Assembly (NCBI GenBank): GCA_045627385.1
Contig: JAZQNO010000020.1
Location: forward strand, 1-64,000
Reading direction: 5' to 3'
From: UBA1757 sp045627385
GTDB lineage: Bacteria > Bacteroidota > Bacteroidia > Bacteroidales > UBA1402
Length of the DNA stretch: 64,000 nucleotides
This document shows positions 1 to 7,264 of this stretch, one piece after another (within the stretch, counting starts at the first letter, position 1; each line of letters starts with the position of its first letter). A model generated the notes under the pieces. That model did not search any database and was not told where the DNA came from. It saw only the letters and a program-made list of their open reading frames with translations. Position numbers and translations under genes: made by a program.

Positions 1-338
1 ATAGCCTCAAGTGCTTCGGTACAAAGGCCTTGATTCCAATACGGCTTGGCAATCCAGTAGCCGATCTCGCACTGGTCATCTGCTATGTCGAGGTTCGATG
101 CCGCTGCAGGAAGATACCCGATGCTGCCTATCACCTCCGATGTCTCTTTCAATTCCACAGCCCACATACCTTCTCCGCTGAAGACGGTCCGTATGATTTC
201 TAGGCTCTCATCCACCGACTTGTGCGGCGGCCATCCCGCACGCGGTCCCACATCCGGGTCGGAAGCGTATTTGAACAGCGCCTCAGCGTCTGATTCGTGG
301 AAAGGCCTCAGAACCAGTCTTTTTGTATTTATAATCAT
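1..338 (-). CDS. GNAT N-acetyltransferase (RimJ/RimL-like), 3' end outside window
   Basis: The reverse strand reads from an ATG at 338 to the window edge with no stop, giving about 112 residues. It begins MIINTKRLVLRPF and continues with DAEALFKYASDPDV and later IGYWIAKPYWNQGLCTEAL, the N-terminal half and acetyl-CoA-binding start of RimJ/RimL-type GNAT acetyltransferases, which acetylate amino groups of proteins or small molecules. The start overlaps the stop of the acyltransferase upstream (TAATG), so it is the fourth gene of a coupled operon. The true substrate cannot be told. The C-terminal half lies beyond position 1. Confidence 0.8.
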   Translation of the reverse strand, partial: MIINTKRLVLRPFHESDAEALFKYASDPDVGPRAGWPPHKSVDESLEIIRTVFSGEGMWAVELKETSEVIGSIGYLPAAASNLDIADDQCEIGYWIAKPYWNQGLCTEALEA

Positions 339-1507
339 TATTTTCTTCTCATTATCTTTGATGCAAACCCTCCGTAGATTATCTGCACCGGGCCACCCGG
401 CTCTTCCTGCCAGAACTTGATCATATCGGGCAGCATCGCCTGCTGTGCTCTGATAGGCTTTCCGGTGCCAAAGTTCAATTCGCAGGCCTTGAACTTAAGC
501 TGGTTGTTGACATAGAACAGTTTCGGGTCGCGGCTGTTCATATCGCTTGCATCGAACAGGAAATACGGCAGGCCATATCGGCTGGAACTGACTGAAAGCT
601 GCACATTTTCGCTGAGTGCCTCCTTGTCGTTCAAAACGGCGGAGACGGCCTTCTGAATCTCGGCGGCAGTGACGTTCCTGCCGAACTCACCAATTACAGC
701 TGGCTGAGAGAAATTTCCACAGAAGCCTTCCGGAACATTGCAGGCTCGTCCTCGAAGGTCGGCCACCTCAAGGAGGGTGAATCTCTCCTTTGCCGGGAAC
801 TTCTTCAGAAGCCTGCTTACGGCGTATTGGCACAAGACAGCATTTGTCCCGGCTCCAGACTCCTCGCGCATACGCGAAAGCTCATCCCGGCTCACCTCTA
901 TGACGTAAGTATCTTTGATAAGTTTCATTGTCGCGGCATTGAACAGCATCTTGAACAATGACTTGAACCCAATCCTGCTCCAAGCTAGTTTTTGAACCCG
1001 CGCAAGTGTCTGCTCTTTTGTGAGCGCATCTGCATCCGGGATAAGATTCTGGTCCACGGTCATCGCTTCCACGGGGATTCCGGTGGTCAGCTTAGCCCAG
1101 TCACTGGCGATTCTGTAAAAGGTGGCACCGTCCATCAAAGCGTGCGCTCCCTGAAGCACAATCGCGGTGCCGTCATCGAGTTTTATCCTGTATGCTTCCA
1201 ATGCCCGCGCCTTGCCGCTCTTGAAATCGTTGGCGTTGAACTTTGGCACAAGTTTGTACATGTCTTCAGCTGTGCTGTGCCCTTTGCAGTCAAGTTCAAC
1301 CACTCTGATCGGTTCTTCACGACCAGTCCACGACACGGATTTCAGTTTCTCGTCATATCTTCCCAACAGCTGCGGATAGGGCCGCAGAACCGCATCCAGT
1401 GATGCCTGCAGCGCAGAGGCATCAGGCAGTTCCTTGTAAGTCCAAGCCCCCTTGATGGTCATCCCGAGGCTGAACAGATCAAATGTCGTAAGTTTCCAAG
1501 TCTTCAT
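338..1507 (-). CDS. BAHD/condensation-like acyltransferase
   Basis: A 389-residue protein. The ATG at 1507 is chosen because it overlaps the upstream stop (ATGA); an 18-codon extension is possible but unsupported. Residues 122-127 read HALMDG, matching the HXXXDG catalytic motif of BAHD and condensation-type acyltransferases. Near the C-terminus NFGTGKP sits where BAHD enzymes carry DFGWGKP. These families move an acyl group from a CoA or carrier thioester to an alcohol or amine. No signal peptide or membrane segment is seen, so it is probably cytoplasmic. It is flanked by DUF2867 and GNAT genes in one operon. The donor and acceptor are unknown. Confidence 0.7.
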   Translation of the reverse strand: MKTWKLTTFDLFSLGMTIKGAWTYKELPDASALQASLDAVLRPYPQLLGRYDEKLKSVSWTGREEPIRVVELDCKGHSTAEDMYKLVPKFNANDFKSGKARALEAYRIKLDDGTAIVLQGAHALMDGATFYRIASDWAKLTTGIPVEAMTVDQNLIPDADALTKEQTLARVQKLAWSRIGFKSLFKMLFNAATMKLIKDTYVIEVSRDELSRMREESGAGTNAVLCQYAVSRLLKKFPAKERFTLLEVADLRGRACNVPEGFCGNFSQPAVIGEFGRNVTAAEIQKAVSAVLNDKEALSENVQLSVSSSRYGLPYFLFDASDMNSRDPKLFYVNNQLKFKACELNFGTGKPIRAQQAMLPDMIKFWQEEPGGPVQIIYGGFASKIMRRK

Positions 1508-1932
1508 TTGTTTATCGCTTTGCGGAAGAGGCTTTTCACCAGCAGTTTGTGGAACACCCATATTCCGATGAAATAGAGTCTGCCAAGGAAATTATTGAAT
1601 TTCACTACGGTTGTGACGGAAGCGTCCTGCCATCCGTCCACCGGCTGGGAGCAATAGATGCCCACCCGGAAGCACAGATGCCTGTCGTCCTTGCTGAGGA
1701 TTATCTCCTCATCATTGCGTTCGGATATCAGATTCCGGAATCCGCCGCCGCCCTGCAGTCCAAGTGGTTTTACAATGGCATTCCTCCATTTGAAAAGCCA
1801 GTCCACAGGCTTCGGAAAATTGCAGAACATTTCCTCGAAGATGCTGTCTGGCGTGAGCGGTTCCACCGGCTTTATCCTCTTGGAAACGCTGTCGCTGTAG
1901 TCAGCAGGCAAGTGTTTGTCTATTAATTTCAT
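1504..1932 (-). CDS. DUF2867 family protein
   Basis: A 142-residue protein starting MKLIDKHLPADYSDS. The pattern of W/F-rich segments (DWLFKWRNAIVKPLG, then RHLCFRVGIYC, then VVKFNNFLGRLYFIGIWVFHKLLVKSLF) resembles DUF2867, a domain found alone or fused to NAD-dependent epimerase-like proteins. The hydrophobic C-terminal segment after residue 110 may contact the membrane. It overlaps the next gene by ATGA and starts one base after the previous stop, so it is translated within the operon. Its biochemical function is not known; the DUF2867 assignment rests on recalled family features. Confidence 0.65.
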   Translation of the reverse strand: MKLIDKHLPADYSDSVSKRIKPVEPLTPDSIFEEMFCNFPKPVDWLFKWRNAIVKPLGLQGGGGFRNLISERNDEEIILSKDDRHLCFRVGIYCSQPVDGWQDASVTTVVKFNNFLGRLYFIGIWVFHKLLVKSLFRKAINK

Positions 1933-1933
1933 A

Positions 1934-2440
1934 TCACATCAGAGACGGCAAAAAGCAGTGATATATCAGCGAAGCCAGCAGGCAGGGAATCAGTCCGAGG
2001 AGCATTCCCCAGAGGGAGCGGATGGCGTGATAGCGTTTCTGGTGATACGCCTTGTCCATGTCTTCCGTGCCCGGCAAGCGGACGGCTTTGACATGGGCAA
2101 ACAGCACCCAGTCCAGAAAGAAGCAGTCGTACCAGTCTATGAGCGTCCACATGCCGTAGGAAACTGCCAGGGCCGACAGAAATGAATCGGCCCCCGTCGG
2201 CCGGATGAGAAGTGCCAGCAGAACCGAGCTGAGTATGATTGCAAAGCCTTTCTTGACCAGCACTTTGCCCGAAAAGAAGCGGGTCGGTATCCTCTCGTGT
2301 GTCTGGAAGTACCGCTCCTGTATGTCTTTGGGGTAATCGTGAATCCACCAGACGGGATTCTTCACCAGCGGTATCAGTATCGCTGCGGTGAAAATCAGCA
2401 CCAATGCGGCTGTCTCAATTAGGATGATTGTCCAATTCAT
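1934..2440 (-). CDS. small multi-pass membrane protein, function unknown
   Basis: A 168-residue protein starting MNWTIILIETAALVL. The longer frame begins upstream of the -7 promoter element at 2463-2470, so the ATG at 2440 is the supported start. About four hydrophobic segments are visible: near residues 4-24, 66-84, 88-108 and 143-163. A polar stretch between the first two contains PVWWIHDYPKDIQERY. Trp, Tyr and Asp residues cluster in SYGMWTLIDWYDCFFLDWVL. I do not recognise a named family. It leads the four-gene operon whose later products are DUF2867, acyltransferase and GNAT proteins, so a role in the same modification pathway is an inference from position only. Confidence 0.65.
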   Translation of the reverse strand: MNWTIILIETAALVLIFTAAILIPLVKNPVWWIHDYPKDIQERYFQTHERIPTRFFSGKVLVKKGFAIILSSVLLALLIRPTGADSFLSALAVSYGMWTLIDWYDCFFLDWVLFAHVKAVRLPGTEDMDKAYHQKRYHAIRSLWGMLLGLIPCLLASLIYHCFLPSLM

Positions 2441-2462
2441 ACTGTCATTTCGTATTTCGATG

Positions 2463-2470
2463 CAAAGATA
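2463..2470 (-). promoter_or_regulatory. Bacteroidota -7 promoter element for the acyltransferase operon
   Basis: The reverse strand reads TATCTTTG, an exact TAnnTTTG -7 element, 22 bases upstream of the ATG at 2440. No convincing -33 TTTG at the expected spacing was found. Confidence 0.55.
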
Positions 2471-2476
2471 CCATAA

Positions 2477-2653
2477 TTTTGCCAGATGTGGCCTGTTGCC
2501 TGTGGCATTGCCGCCCTGTGTGTCAGGCATCCGGAAGATTTCTCCGAAGAGGAGGTCAGCAAAACGCTCAGCTATCATTTCACCGGCATAATATCCATAC
2601 TCAAATCTGGCAAAGAGCCTGAGGATGTCAAGCCACAACGTAAACAATTATGA
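2477..2653 (+). pseudogene. TetR-like regulator C-terminal remnant
   Basis: One forward frame is open from just after a TAA at 2474 to a TGA at 2651-2653. From an ATG at 2486 it reads MWPVACGIAALCVRHPEDF, then SEEEVSKTLSYHFTGIISIL and KSGKEPEDVKPQRKQL. The W-x-x-x-G-I-A-A-L pattern followed by an amphipathic helix ending in a charged tail looks like the last two helices of a TetR-family regulator. There is no DNA-binding half. The frame is cut where the leftward operon promoter begins, as if the 5' part had been replaced. It could be a chance frame, since only about 55 codons are involved. Confidence 0.4.
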
Positions 2654-2710
2654 AAAGCAATCGTAAAACTCCGGTAGGAAATCGCGGGTGATTTTCGTCC
2701 GCTCACGATT

Positions 2711-2910
2711 TTGCGCACGGCGCGGGAGGACGCAGACAGGCGCGGGCGGCCGAAGGCATTTTGTACCGCCAGACGCGGGTTTTGCGCACGGCGCGAGCGT
2801 CCGAAGGCAGGCGCGGGCGTCCGAAGGCAGGAGCGGGCGTCCGAAAGCAGGCGCGGGCGTCCGGAAGCAGGGGCGGGCGTCCGGAAGCAGGAGCGGGCGT
2901 CCGGAAGCAT
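2711..2910. repeat. GC-rich 20-bp tandem repeat with degenerate flank
   Basis: Six head-to-tail 20-base units fill 2791-2910. Their consensus is gNgcgggcgtccgNaagcag, and each copy differs at only one to three bases. A further related unit lies at 2740-2759. The string ttttgcgcacggcgcg occurs at 2709-2724 and again at 2780-2795, so an older 71-base duplication precedes the array. There are no spacers. It ends 43 bases before the -7 element of the next gene. It occupies most of the 540-base gene-poor stretch 2441-2980, together with the TetR-like remnant; 2654-2710 shows nothing else. Confidence 0.85.
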
Positions 2911-2953
2911 TTTCTCTCTGTCTGAAATGAGAAGAAAAGTCGGGGACTTTTTT

Positions 2954-2961
2954 TATATTTG
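2954..2961 (+). promoter_or_regulatory. Bacteroidota -7 promoter element
   Basis: TATATTTG, matching TAnnTTTG, lies 19 bases before the ATG at 2981. It implies that transcription starts after the tandem repeat, so the repeat would not be translated as part of the downstream gene. Confidence 0.5.
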
Positions 2962-2980
2962 CAGCAAATACCGAAATCAA

Positions 2981-4330
2981 ATGAAGAAAACCTTTTGCCG
3001 ACGTTTCTGTCTGTGTGTTGCGCTGATGTGTGTGGGGCTGGCTCTGCCGCTCGGAAGACTTCAGGCGCAGAAGTATCTGGTCGATGCCCTGGGCCGCGAC
3101 CACACAGTTGCCACCAACGATAAATATTTCTATATCAAGGATCCTCTGATGATGGCTCCGCGTACGGATGTGGTGCGTGTGGCCATCCCCGACAGCAGCG
3201 AGGTGCAGCTGGTGTCGGTCTGCGGTCCCATCGCCGAGACCAAAAACAAGCTGGTGGCTGTGGAAATCCGCTATCAGGGCCAGACCCTCTATGTCAACGG
3301 CCGCGACCTTGTCTTTTCGCCTGCCAACAAACCCGGCACGGTGGACAAACTCAAAGACATCGATTTCAGCCCCGGCACTTTGAAATTTTCCTACAATGAC
3401 CCGCAGGGGCAGGAGGTGACTGCGCTGTACAACCGGATGGATGTGCACGGCGAGGAGGCTCACCGGCTGTACAGCTGGGCTTATCCCTATCTGGCGCTGG
3501 TGTTGATGGGGGTGGTCTGGCTCTTCCTGCTGCTTTCCCGCCTGACGCGCCGTTGCCGACCGGTGAAATCGGTGATGATGCTGGTGGTGGCGCTGGCACT
3601 GACGGCGCTCACTGCGCTGGAGTGCTATCTCTATATCCGCCTGAGGGGCGATGTGACCTGGTGGATCAATCCTGATGTCTTCCCCAAGACGGTCTGTGTG
3701 CTCAGGAGCATTCCTCTGGTGGCTTTTGCCGTCGTGCAGGTGCTGGCCATTTTTGTCTATTCCAACCTGAGCACCCCCAGACATGCCGACTTGGTGAATC
3801 CTGCGCCGGCCCTTGTCGGTCTGTTGCTTTGCTCCGTTCCGGCCATCATTGCCGGTATGTTCATCGCCAGTGGCGTGACGGGGGTGTCGATCAAGGAACC
3901 CGTGATCGAATCGGTGGAGCAGTTGCCCTTGATTTTGAAATGGTGGGGCGGTTCGGCTGCCGCTCTCATTCTCCTATACCCGCTCATCAAGTATCTGAAA
4001 GACTTGCGCTGGCTGGGCATTCCGGCTTTGGTGTTCATGATGGTCTACTGGCTGGGAACCCTTTCGCTGGCTTTGGCACTGGTGAGTGCGCTGCTGAAGA
4101 TTGTCTGGGCCATCGTGCTTCAGATTGTTTCGTGGATTGCCATCGGAGCTGTGGTAATGGGCGCCACCAAGATGTCGGGCAGCGGCAAGGGCGGTGGCGG
4201 ATCGTCTTTCGCCGCTCCGGAACAGCCCAAGACTGTCTGGCTCGACGCGGAAGGCGGACAGCATGTGTCGGAACTTGATGCCCGTATGACCAATGAACGC
4301 ATAGCGGCTCGCAAAGCCGAGAAGGAGTGA
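2981..4330 (+). CDS. multi-pass membrane protein with N-terminal periplasmic domain, unknown function
   Basis: A 449-residue protein starting at the ATG after the -7 element. Residues 1-30 form a signal peptide ending near RLQAQ. A polar domain of about 130 residues follows (YLVDALGRDHTVATNDKYF). Then come at least six hydrophobic segments from about residue 165 to 400 (for example YPYLALVLMGVVWLFLLL and ALVFMMVYWLGTLSLALAL). A glycine-rich linker (GSGKGGGGSS) leads to a short charged tail. I recognise no named family. The following HAD gene starts 24 bases after its stop, so the two are probably co-transcribed. A longer frame reading through the 20-bp repeat exists but is not supported by the promoter position. 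Confidence 0.75.
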   Translation: MKKTFCRRFCLCVALMCVGLALPLGRLQAQKYLVDALGRDHTVATNDKYFYIKDPLMMAPRTDVVRVAIPDSSEVQLVSVCGPIAETKNKLVAVEIRYQGQTLYVNGRDLVFSPANKPGTVDKLKDIDFSPGTLKFSYNDPQGQEVTALYNRMDVHGEEAHRLYSWAYPYLALVLMGVVWLFLLLSRLTRRCRPVKSVMMLVVALALTALTALECYLYIRLRGDVTWWINPDVFPKTVCVLRSIPLVAFAVVQVLAIFVYSNLSTPRHADLVNPAPALVGLLLCSVPAIIAGMFIASGVTGVSIKEPVIESVEQLPLILKWWGGSAAALILLYPLIKYLKDLRWLGIPALVFMMVYWLGTLSLALALVSALLKIVWAIVLQIVSWIAIGAVVMGATKMSGSGKGGGGSSFAAPEQPKTVWLDAEGGQHVSELDARMTNERIAARKAEKE

Positions 4331-4354
4331 TGTCGCAGACTGTTGGAGAAGGGT

Positions 4355-5227
4355 ATGAACAGAGCAGAGAAGCCCGTTGTGGCGCTGATTTATGATTTCG
4401 ACGGCACACTGTCGCCGCAGAACATGCAGGAATACGGCTTTATGAAGGCCGTGGACATCCGCCGGCCGGAGGAGTTCTGGGAGAAGGCTTCGGCCCTTGC
4501 GGACGAGACCGACACCAGCGGCATCCTGTGCTATATGAAGACCATGATCGATGCCTCGCGTGAGAAGAACAGGCCATTCACCCGGGAGCAGTTCCGGGAG
4601 TATGGGGCCAGTGTGAAGCTCTTCAAGGGCGTGAAGGAGTGGTTCGGACTCATCAACCGCATCGGCGGGGAATACGGGCTCTGCATCGAGCACTACATCA
4701 ATTCTTCGGGTCTGAAGGAAATGATCGAGGGCACGCCCATTGCCGGCGAGTTTAAGAAAATCTATGCCTGCAATTTTCTCTACGACGCCAACGGGGCTGC
4801 CTGCTGGCCGGGTGTGGCGGTGGACTACACCAACAAGACTCAGTTTATGTTTAAGATAAACAAGGGTATAGAGGAGGTGAGCGACAATCGCCGCATCAAC
4901 GAATACATCCCCGAAGAAGAGCGCCGCGTGCCTTTCAGGCGGATGATTTATTTCGGCGACGGGGAGACCGACATTCCCAGCATGAAGATGGTGCGCCAGA
5001 ACGGCGGCTATTCGATAGCCGTGTACAAGCCCCGCGACCGCCGCAAGAAAGAGACGGCCGACCGGCTGATTCTGGACAATCGGGTGAATTTCGTGTGCCC
5101 GGCCGACTACTCGGAGGGCGGCGCCATCTACGATGTGGTGACGACCATTCTGAAGAAAATCCGTTACGATTACGATTTCGAGCAGCTTGAGAAGAGCCAC
5201 CGGCAATCGGCGGAAAAACACTTATAG
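4355..5227 (+). CDS. HAD superfamily hydrolase (phosphatase-like)
   Basis: A 290-residue protein beginning MNRAEKPVVALIYDFDGT; the ATG at 4355 has a purine-rich stretch (ggagaaggg) just before it, whereas the frame upstream would need TTG. DFDGTLS gives the two catalytic Asp of HAD motif I at residues 14 and 16, and GDGETD near residue 213 gives the metal-binding motif IV. The segment HYINSSGLKEMIEG fits HAD motif II. HAD enzymes of this size are usually cytoplasmic phosphatases of small metabolites. The substrate cannot be inferred. It is cotranscribed with the membrane protein upstream and converges on the VanX-like gene. Confidence 0.85.
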   Translation: MNRAEKPVVALIYDFDGTLSPQNMQEYGFMKAVDIRRPEEFWEKASALADETDTSGILCYMKTMIDASREKNRPFTREQFREYGASVKLFKGVKEWFGLINRIGGEYGLCIEHYINSSGLKEMIEGTPIAGEFKKIYACNFLYDANGAACWPGVAVDYTNKTQFMFKINKGIEEVSDNRRINEYIPEEERRVPFRRMIYFGDGETDIPSMKMVRQNGGYSIAVYKPRDRRKKETADRLILDNRVNFVCPADYSEGGAIYDVVTTILKKIRYDYDFEQLEKSHRQSAEKHL

Positions 5228-5280
5228 GCCTATGGCTGAGGCCGGCTGTCTGCCGGCTGCCGCCTGGGAGCGGTGCCGGA

Positions 5281-5976
5281 TCAGAGGTCGAAATCGAAGT
5301 ACGTGTCGGGGAAGGGTTCGTTGGCCAGCGTGAAGTGCCACCATTCGCAGTCGTAGGGCTTGAATCCGTGTCTGAGCATGGCTTCGCGCAGCAGCATGCG
5401 GTTGTCGTACTGCTCCTGGTTGATGGGCTCGACAAGGCCGATTTCCTGGCCGGGCTGCACGTCGGGATGCGAGGCCAGACCGAAGTAGTCGAAATAGCAG
5501 CCCATATCCACATCCTTGCAGGTGGCCATGTCGAAGAGCGTGAGGTCGACTGTCGATCCGCGCGTGTGGCTCGACTGGCGTGCCACATATTCCTGAGGCA
5601 CCAGCACGCTCTTTTCGAGCTCGGGGTAGAAGATGTGCTTCATGCGGGTGTCCAGTGTGTCTACAGCCCATTTCATGAAATAGTCGACCGCTTTCTGCGG
5701 ACGGTAGCCGTCGTAGATTTTCAGGCGGTAGCCTTTGGCCATGAGTTCGTCGCTGACGGCTTTCAGACTGTCGGCTGCCTGTCGGGTGAGCATGACAATG
5801 GGGTGATTGTAGCCCGGGATGCGGTCGCCGATGAAATTGAAGGTACTGTGGTAGCGCACATCGAGCAGTACGTCGGGGATGACATCGGTGAGCACCACGA
5901 AGTTGTCTTGCGGCTTGTTGGCCGTGCAGCCGGCCAGAACCAGCAGGGATACGGTGAAATGGAGAAAATTTTTCAT
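5281..5976 (-). CDS. D-alanyl-D-alanine dipeptidase, VanX/DdpX-like (M15D) lipoprotein
   Basis: A 231-residue protein that hydrolyses the D-Ala-D-Ala dipeptide in its family. A lipobox (LVLAGC, Cys17) indicates an exported lipoprotein. The zinc peptidase signature is complete: SSHTRGSTVD supplies His137 and Asp144, and CEWWHF supplies catalytic Glu211 and zinc ligand His214. DGYRPQ near residue 90 matches the conserved substrate-binding Arg region. It is the last gene behind rarA and the GH105-type gene on the same strand. Because it is exported and has no van genes around it, cell-wall D-Ala-D-Ala recycling or nutrition is more likely than vancomycin resistance. Confidence 0.88.
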   Translation of the reverse strand: MKNFLHFTVSLLVLAGCTANKPQDNFVVLTDVIPDVLLDVRYHSTFNFIGDRIPGYNHPIVMLTRQAADSLKAVSDELMAKGYRLKIYDGYRPQKAVDYFMKWAVDTLDTRMKHIFYPELEKSVLVPQEYVARQSSHTRGSTVDLTLFDMATCKDVDMGCYFDYFGLASHPDVQPGQEIGLVEPINQEQYDNRMLLREAMLRHGFKPYDCEWWHFTLANEPFPDTYFDFDL

Positions 5977-6009
5977 AAGGAGCGGATTCGTTCGATGGAA
6001 GGAAAGCGT

Positions 6010-6036
6010 TCAGGCCCGGCCTGCAGCCGGGCCTGA
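6010..6036 (-). terminator. strong hairpin after the GH105-type gene
   Basis: An 11-base perfect inverted repeat (tcaggcccggc / gccgggcctga) with a 5-base loop lies directly after the stop at 6041. There is no U-tract, only a short CTTTCC in the minus-strand transcript, so it may stabilise the mRNA end or attenuate rather than fully terminate before the VanX-like gene. Confidence 0.4.
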
Positions 6037-6040
6037 TGGG

Positions 6041-7216
6041 TCAGATGAGGAGGCGGTAGACTTCGGCGCAGGCCAGCAGGAAGCAGCCCCAGGCGAAATC
6101 TTCGAAATCGGGTTCGATGTCGTAGCCGCTGGGCTGGCTGTCTTTGGGCTCTTTGCCGGTGCCCTGGATGTGGCCGATGAAGCCGTTTTCGTGGACGGTG
6201 CTCTGGAGGGCTTGCCAAGACTTGGCCACTACGGGCAGATAGGCTTTTTCGCTCAGCAGTCCGTTGCGGATGCCCCAGGCCAGACCGCAGGTGAAGAGTG
6301 CGGTGGAGGTGGTCTCCGGACCGCCGAAGTGGTCGGGGTCGTGCAGACTGCAGTTCCAGAATCCGTCTTCGCGCTGGCAGGCCTTGATGGCCTTGGCCAT
6401 GGCTTTGAAATCGTCGATGTACTGCTGGCGGTGGGCTTCGTTCTCAGGCGTGCGGTCCATGTAGCGCACCAGGGCCACCAGCACCCAGCCGTTGCCGCGT
6501 CCCCAGTAGCAGTCTTCGCCGTTGGGCTCGGTGTAGGGCGGACAGAAGTCGGCGTCGCGCCACCACAGGCCGTCCTTCGGGTTCCACAGTCCGTACTGCG
6601 GATTGGCTTCGCTCTTGCCGATTTCGTTTCTTGTATACATATACATATCGTAGGCCTTTTCCCAATAGCCGGGGTCGTTTTCGATGGAGCCCATCTGAGC
6701 CAGAATCGGCATGGCCATCTGGATGGCGTCGATCCAGGTCCAGTCGTCCAGGTCGGGCGAGTCTTTGAGCATCTGCATGCAGGCCTTGATATCGCGGATC
6801 ATGGCCGTATCTCCTTTCATGTTATATAAGGTGAGATAGGTCTGTCCGGCGCACTGGTTGTCGGCGTTGCGGGTGGTGATGCCGCGGTGCAGGCCCCAGT
6901 CGTGGCAGGCGCCCCAGTCGAGGGCGTAGTTCAGGTATTCGTCCTTGGGGTCGATGCTGTAGAGTTCCATCAGGCCTTCGTAGTAGACGCTGCGGGTCCA
7001 GATGTGGCTCGGACGGTATTTGCCGCGCACGAAGCTGTCGGCTGACACGTCTGCATACTTATCCATAAAATAGCGGTTGACGTGTGTGGCGGTCTGCAGC
7101 ACCTGTTCGGGCTGGGGAAGTTGGGCCTTCTGGCAGCAACTGCTCAAGGAAAGGCTCGTCAGGCCGGCGAGGAAAAGGAGGCCGGCGGAGAGGATTCTCG
7201 GGGTTCTGAATTTCAT
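6041..7216 (-). CDS. GH88/GH105-type unsaturated glycuronyl hydrolase lipoprotein
   Basis: A 391-residue lipoprotein (SLSLSSC, Cys27). The alpha/alpha-barrel signatures of the YteR/GH105 group are visible: NADNQC around Asp119, DWTWIDAIQMAMP with Asp163 as probable catalytic acid, and later WGRGNGWVLVALV and EDGFWNCSL. These enzymes remove the 4,5-unsaturated uronic acid that pectate or rhamnogalacturonan lyases leave on oligosaccharides. A PL1 lyase elsewhere in the window would make such ends. Being a lipoprotein it probably faces the periplasm or surface. It lies 48 bases after rarA on the same strand and may be transcribed with it. GH88 versus GH105 and the exact substrate are not resolved. 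Confidence 0.85.
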   Translation of the reverse strand: MKFRTPRILSAGLLFLAGLTSLSLSSCCQKAQLPQPEQVLQTATHVNRYFMDKYADVSADSFVRGKYRPSHIWTRSVYYEGLMELYSIDPKDEYLNYALDWGACHDWGLHRGITTRNADNQCAGQTYLTLYNMKGDTAMIRDIKACMQMLKDSPDLDDWTWIDAIQMAMPILAQMGSIENDPGYWEKAYDMYMYTRNEIGKSEANPQYGLWNPKDGLWWRDADFCPPYTEPNGEDCYWGRGNGWVLVALVRYMDRTPENEAHRQQYIDDFKAMAKAIKACQREDGFWNCSLHDPDHFGGPETTSTALFTCGLAWGIRNGLLSEKAYLPVVAKSWQALQSTVHENGFIGHIQGTGKEPKDSQPSGYDIEPDFEDFAWGCFLLACAEVYRLLI

Positions 7217-7264
7217 AAAACGGATTATTTGATGGTTTTTGTATGCTTGTCTGCGGCTGGGTTT

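Noticed and set aside
2791..2910. CRISPR array.
   Set aside because: The 20-base units are directly adjacent with no spacers, and no cas genes are near.
2711..2980. Reading through the 20-bp repeat as an N-terminal extension of the membrane protein at 2981.
   Set aside because: The -7 element at 2954-2961 places the transcript start after the repeat, and a normal signal peptide begins at 2981.
5241..5257. Possible terminator gccggc-tgtct-gccggc between the HAD and VanX-like genes.
   Set aside because: The six-base stem is palindromic, and there is no T-tract on either strand.
5281..5976. Vancomycin resistance role for the VanX-like gene.
   Set aside because: There are no vanH, ligase or vanRS genes nearby, and the protein is an exported lipoprotein rather than a cytoplasmic enzyme.
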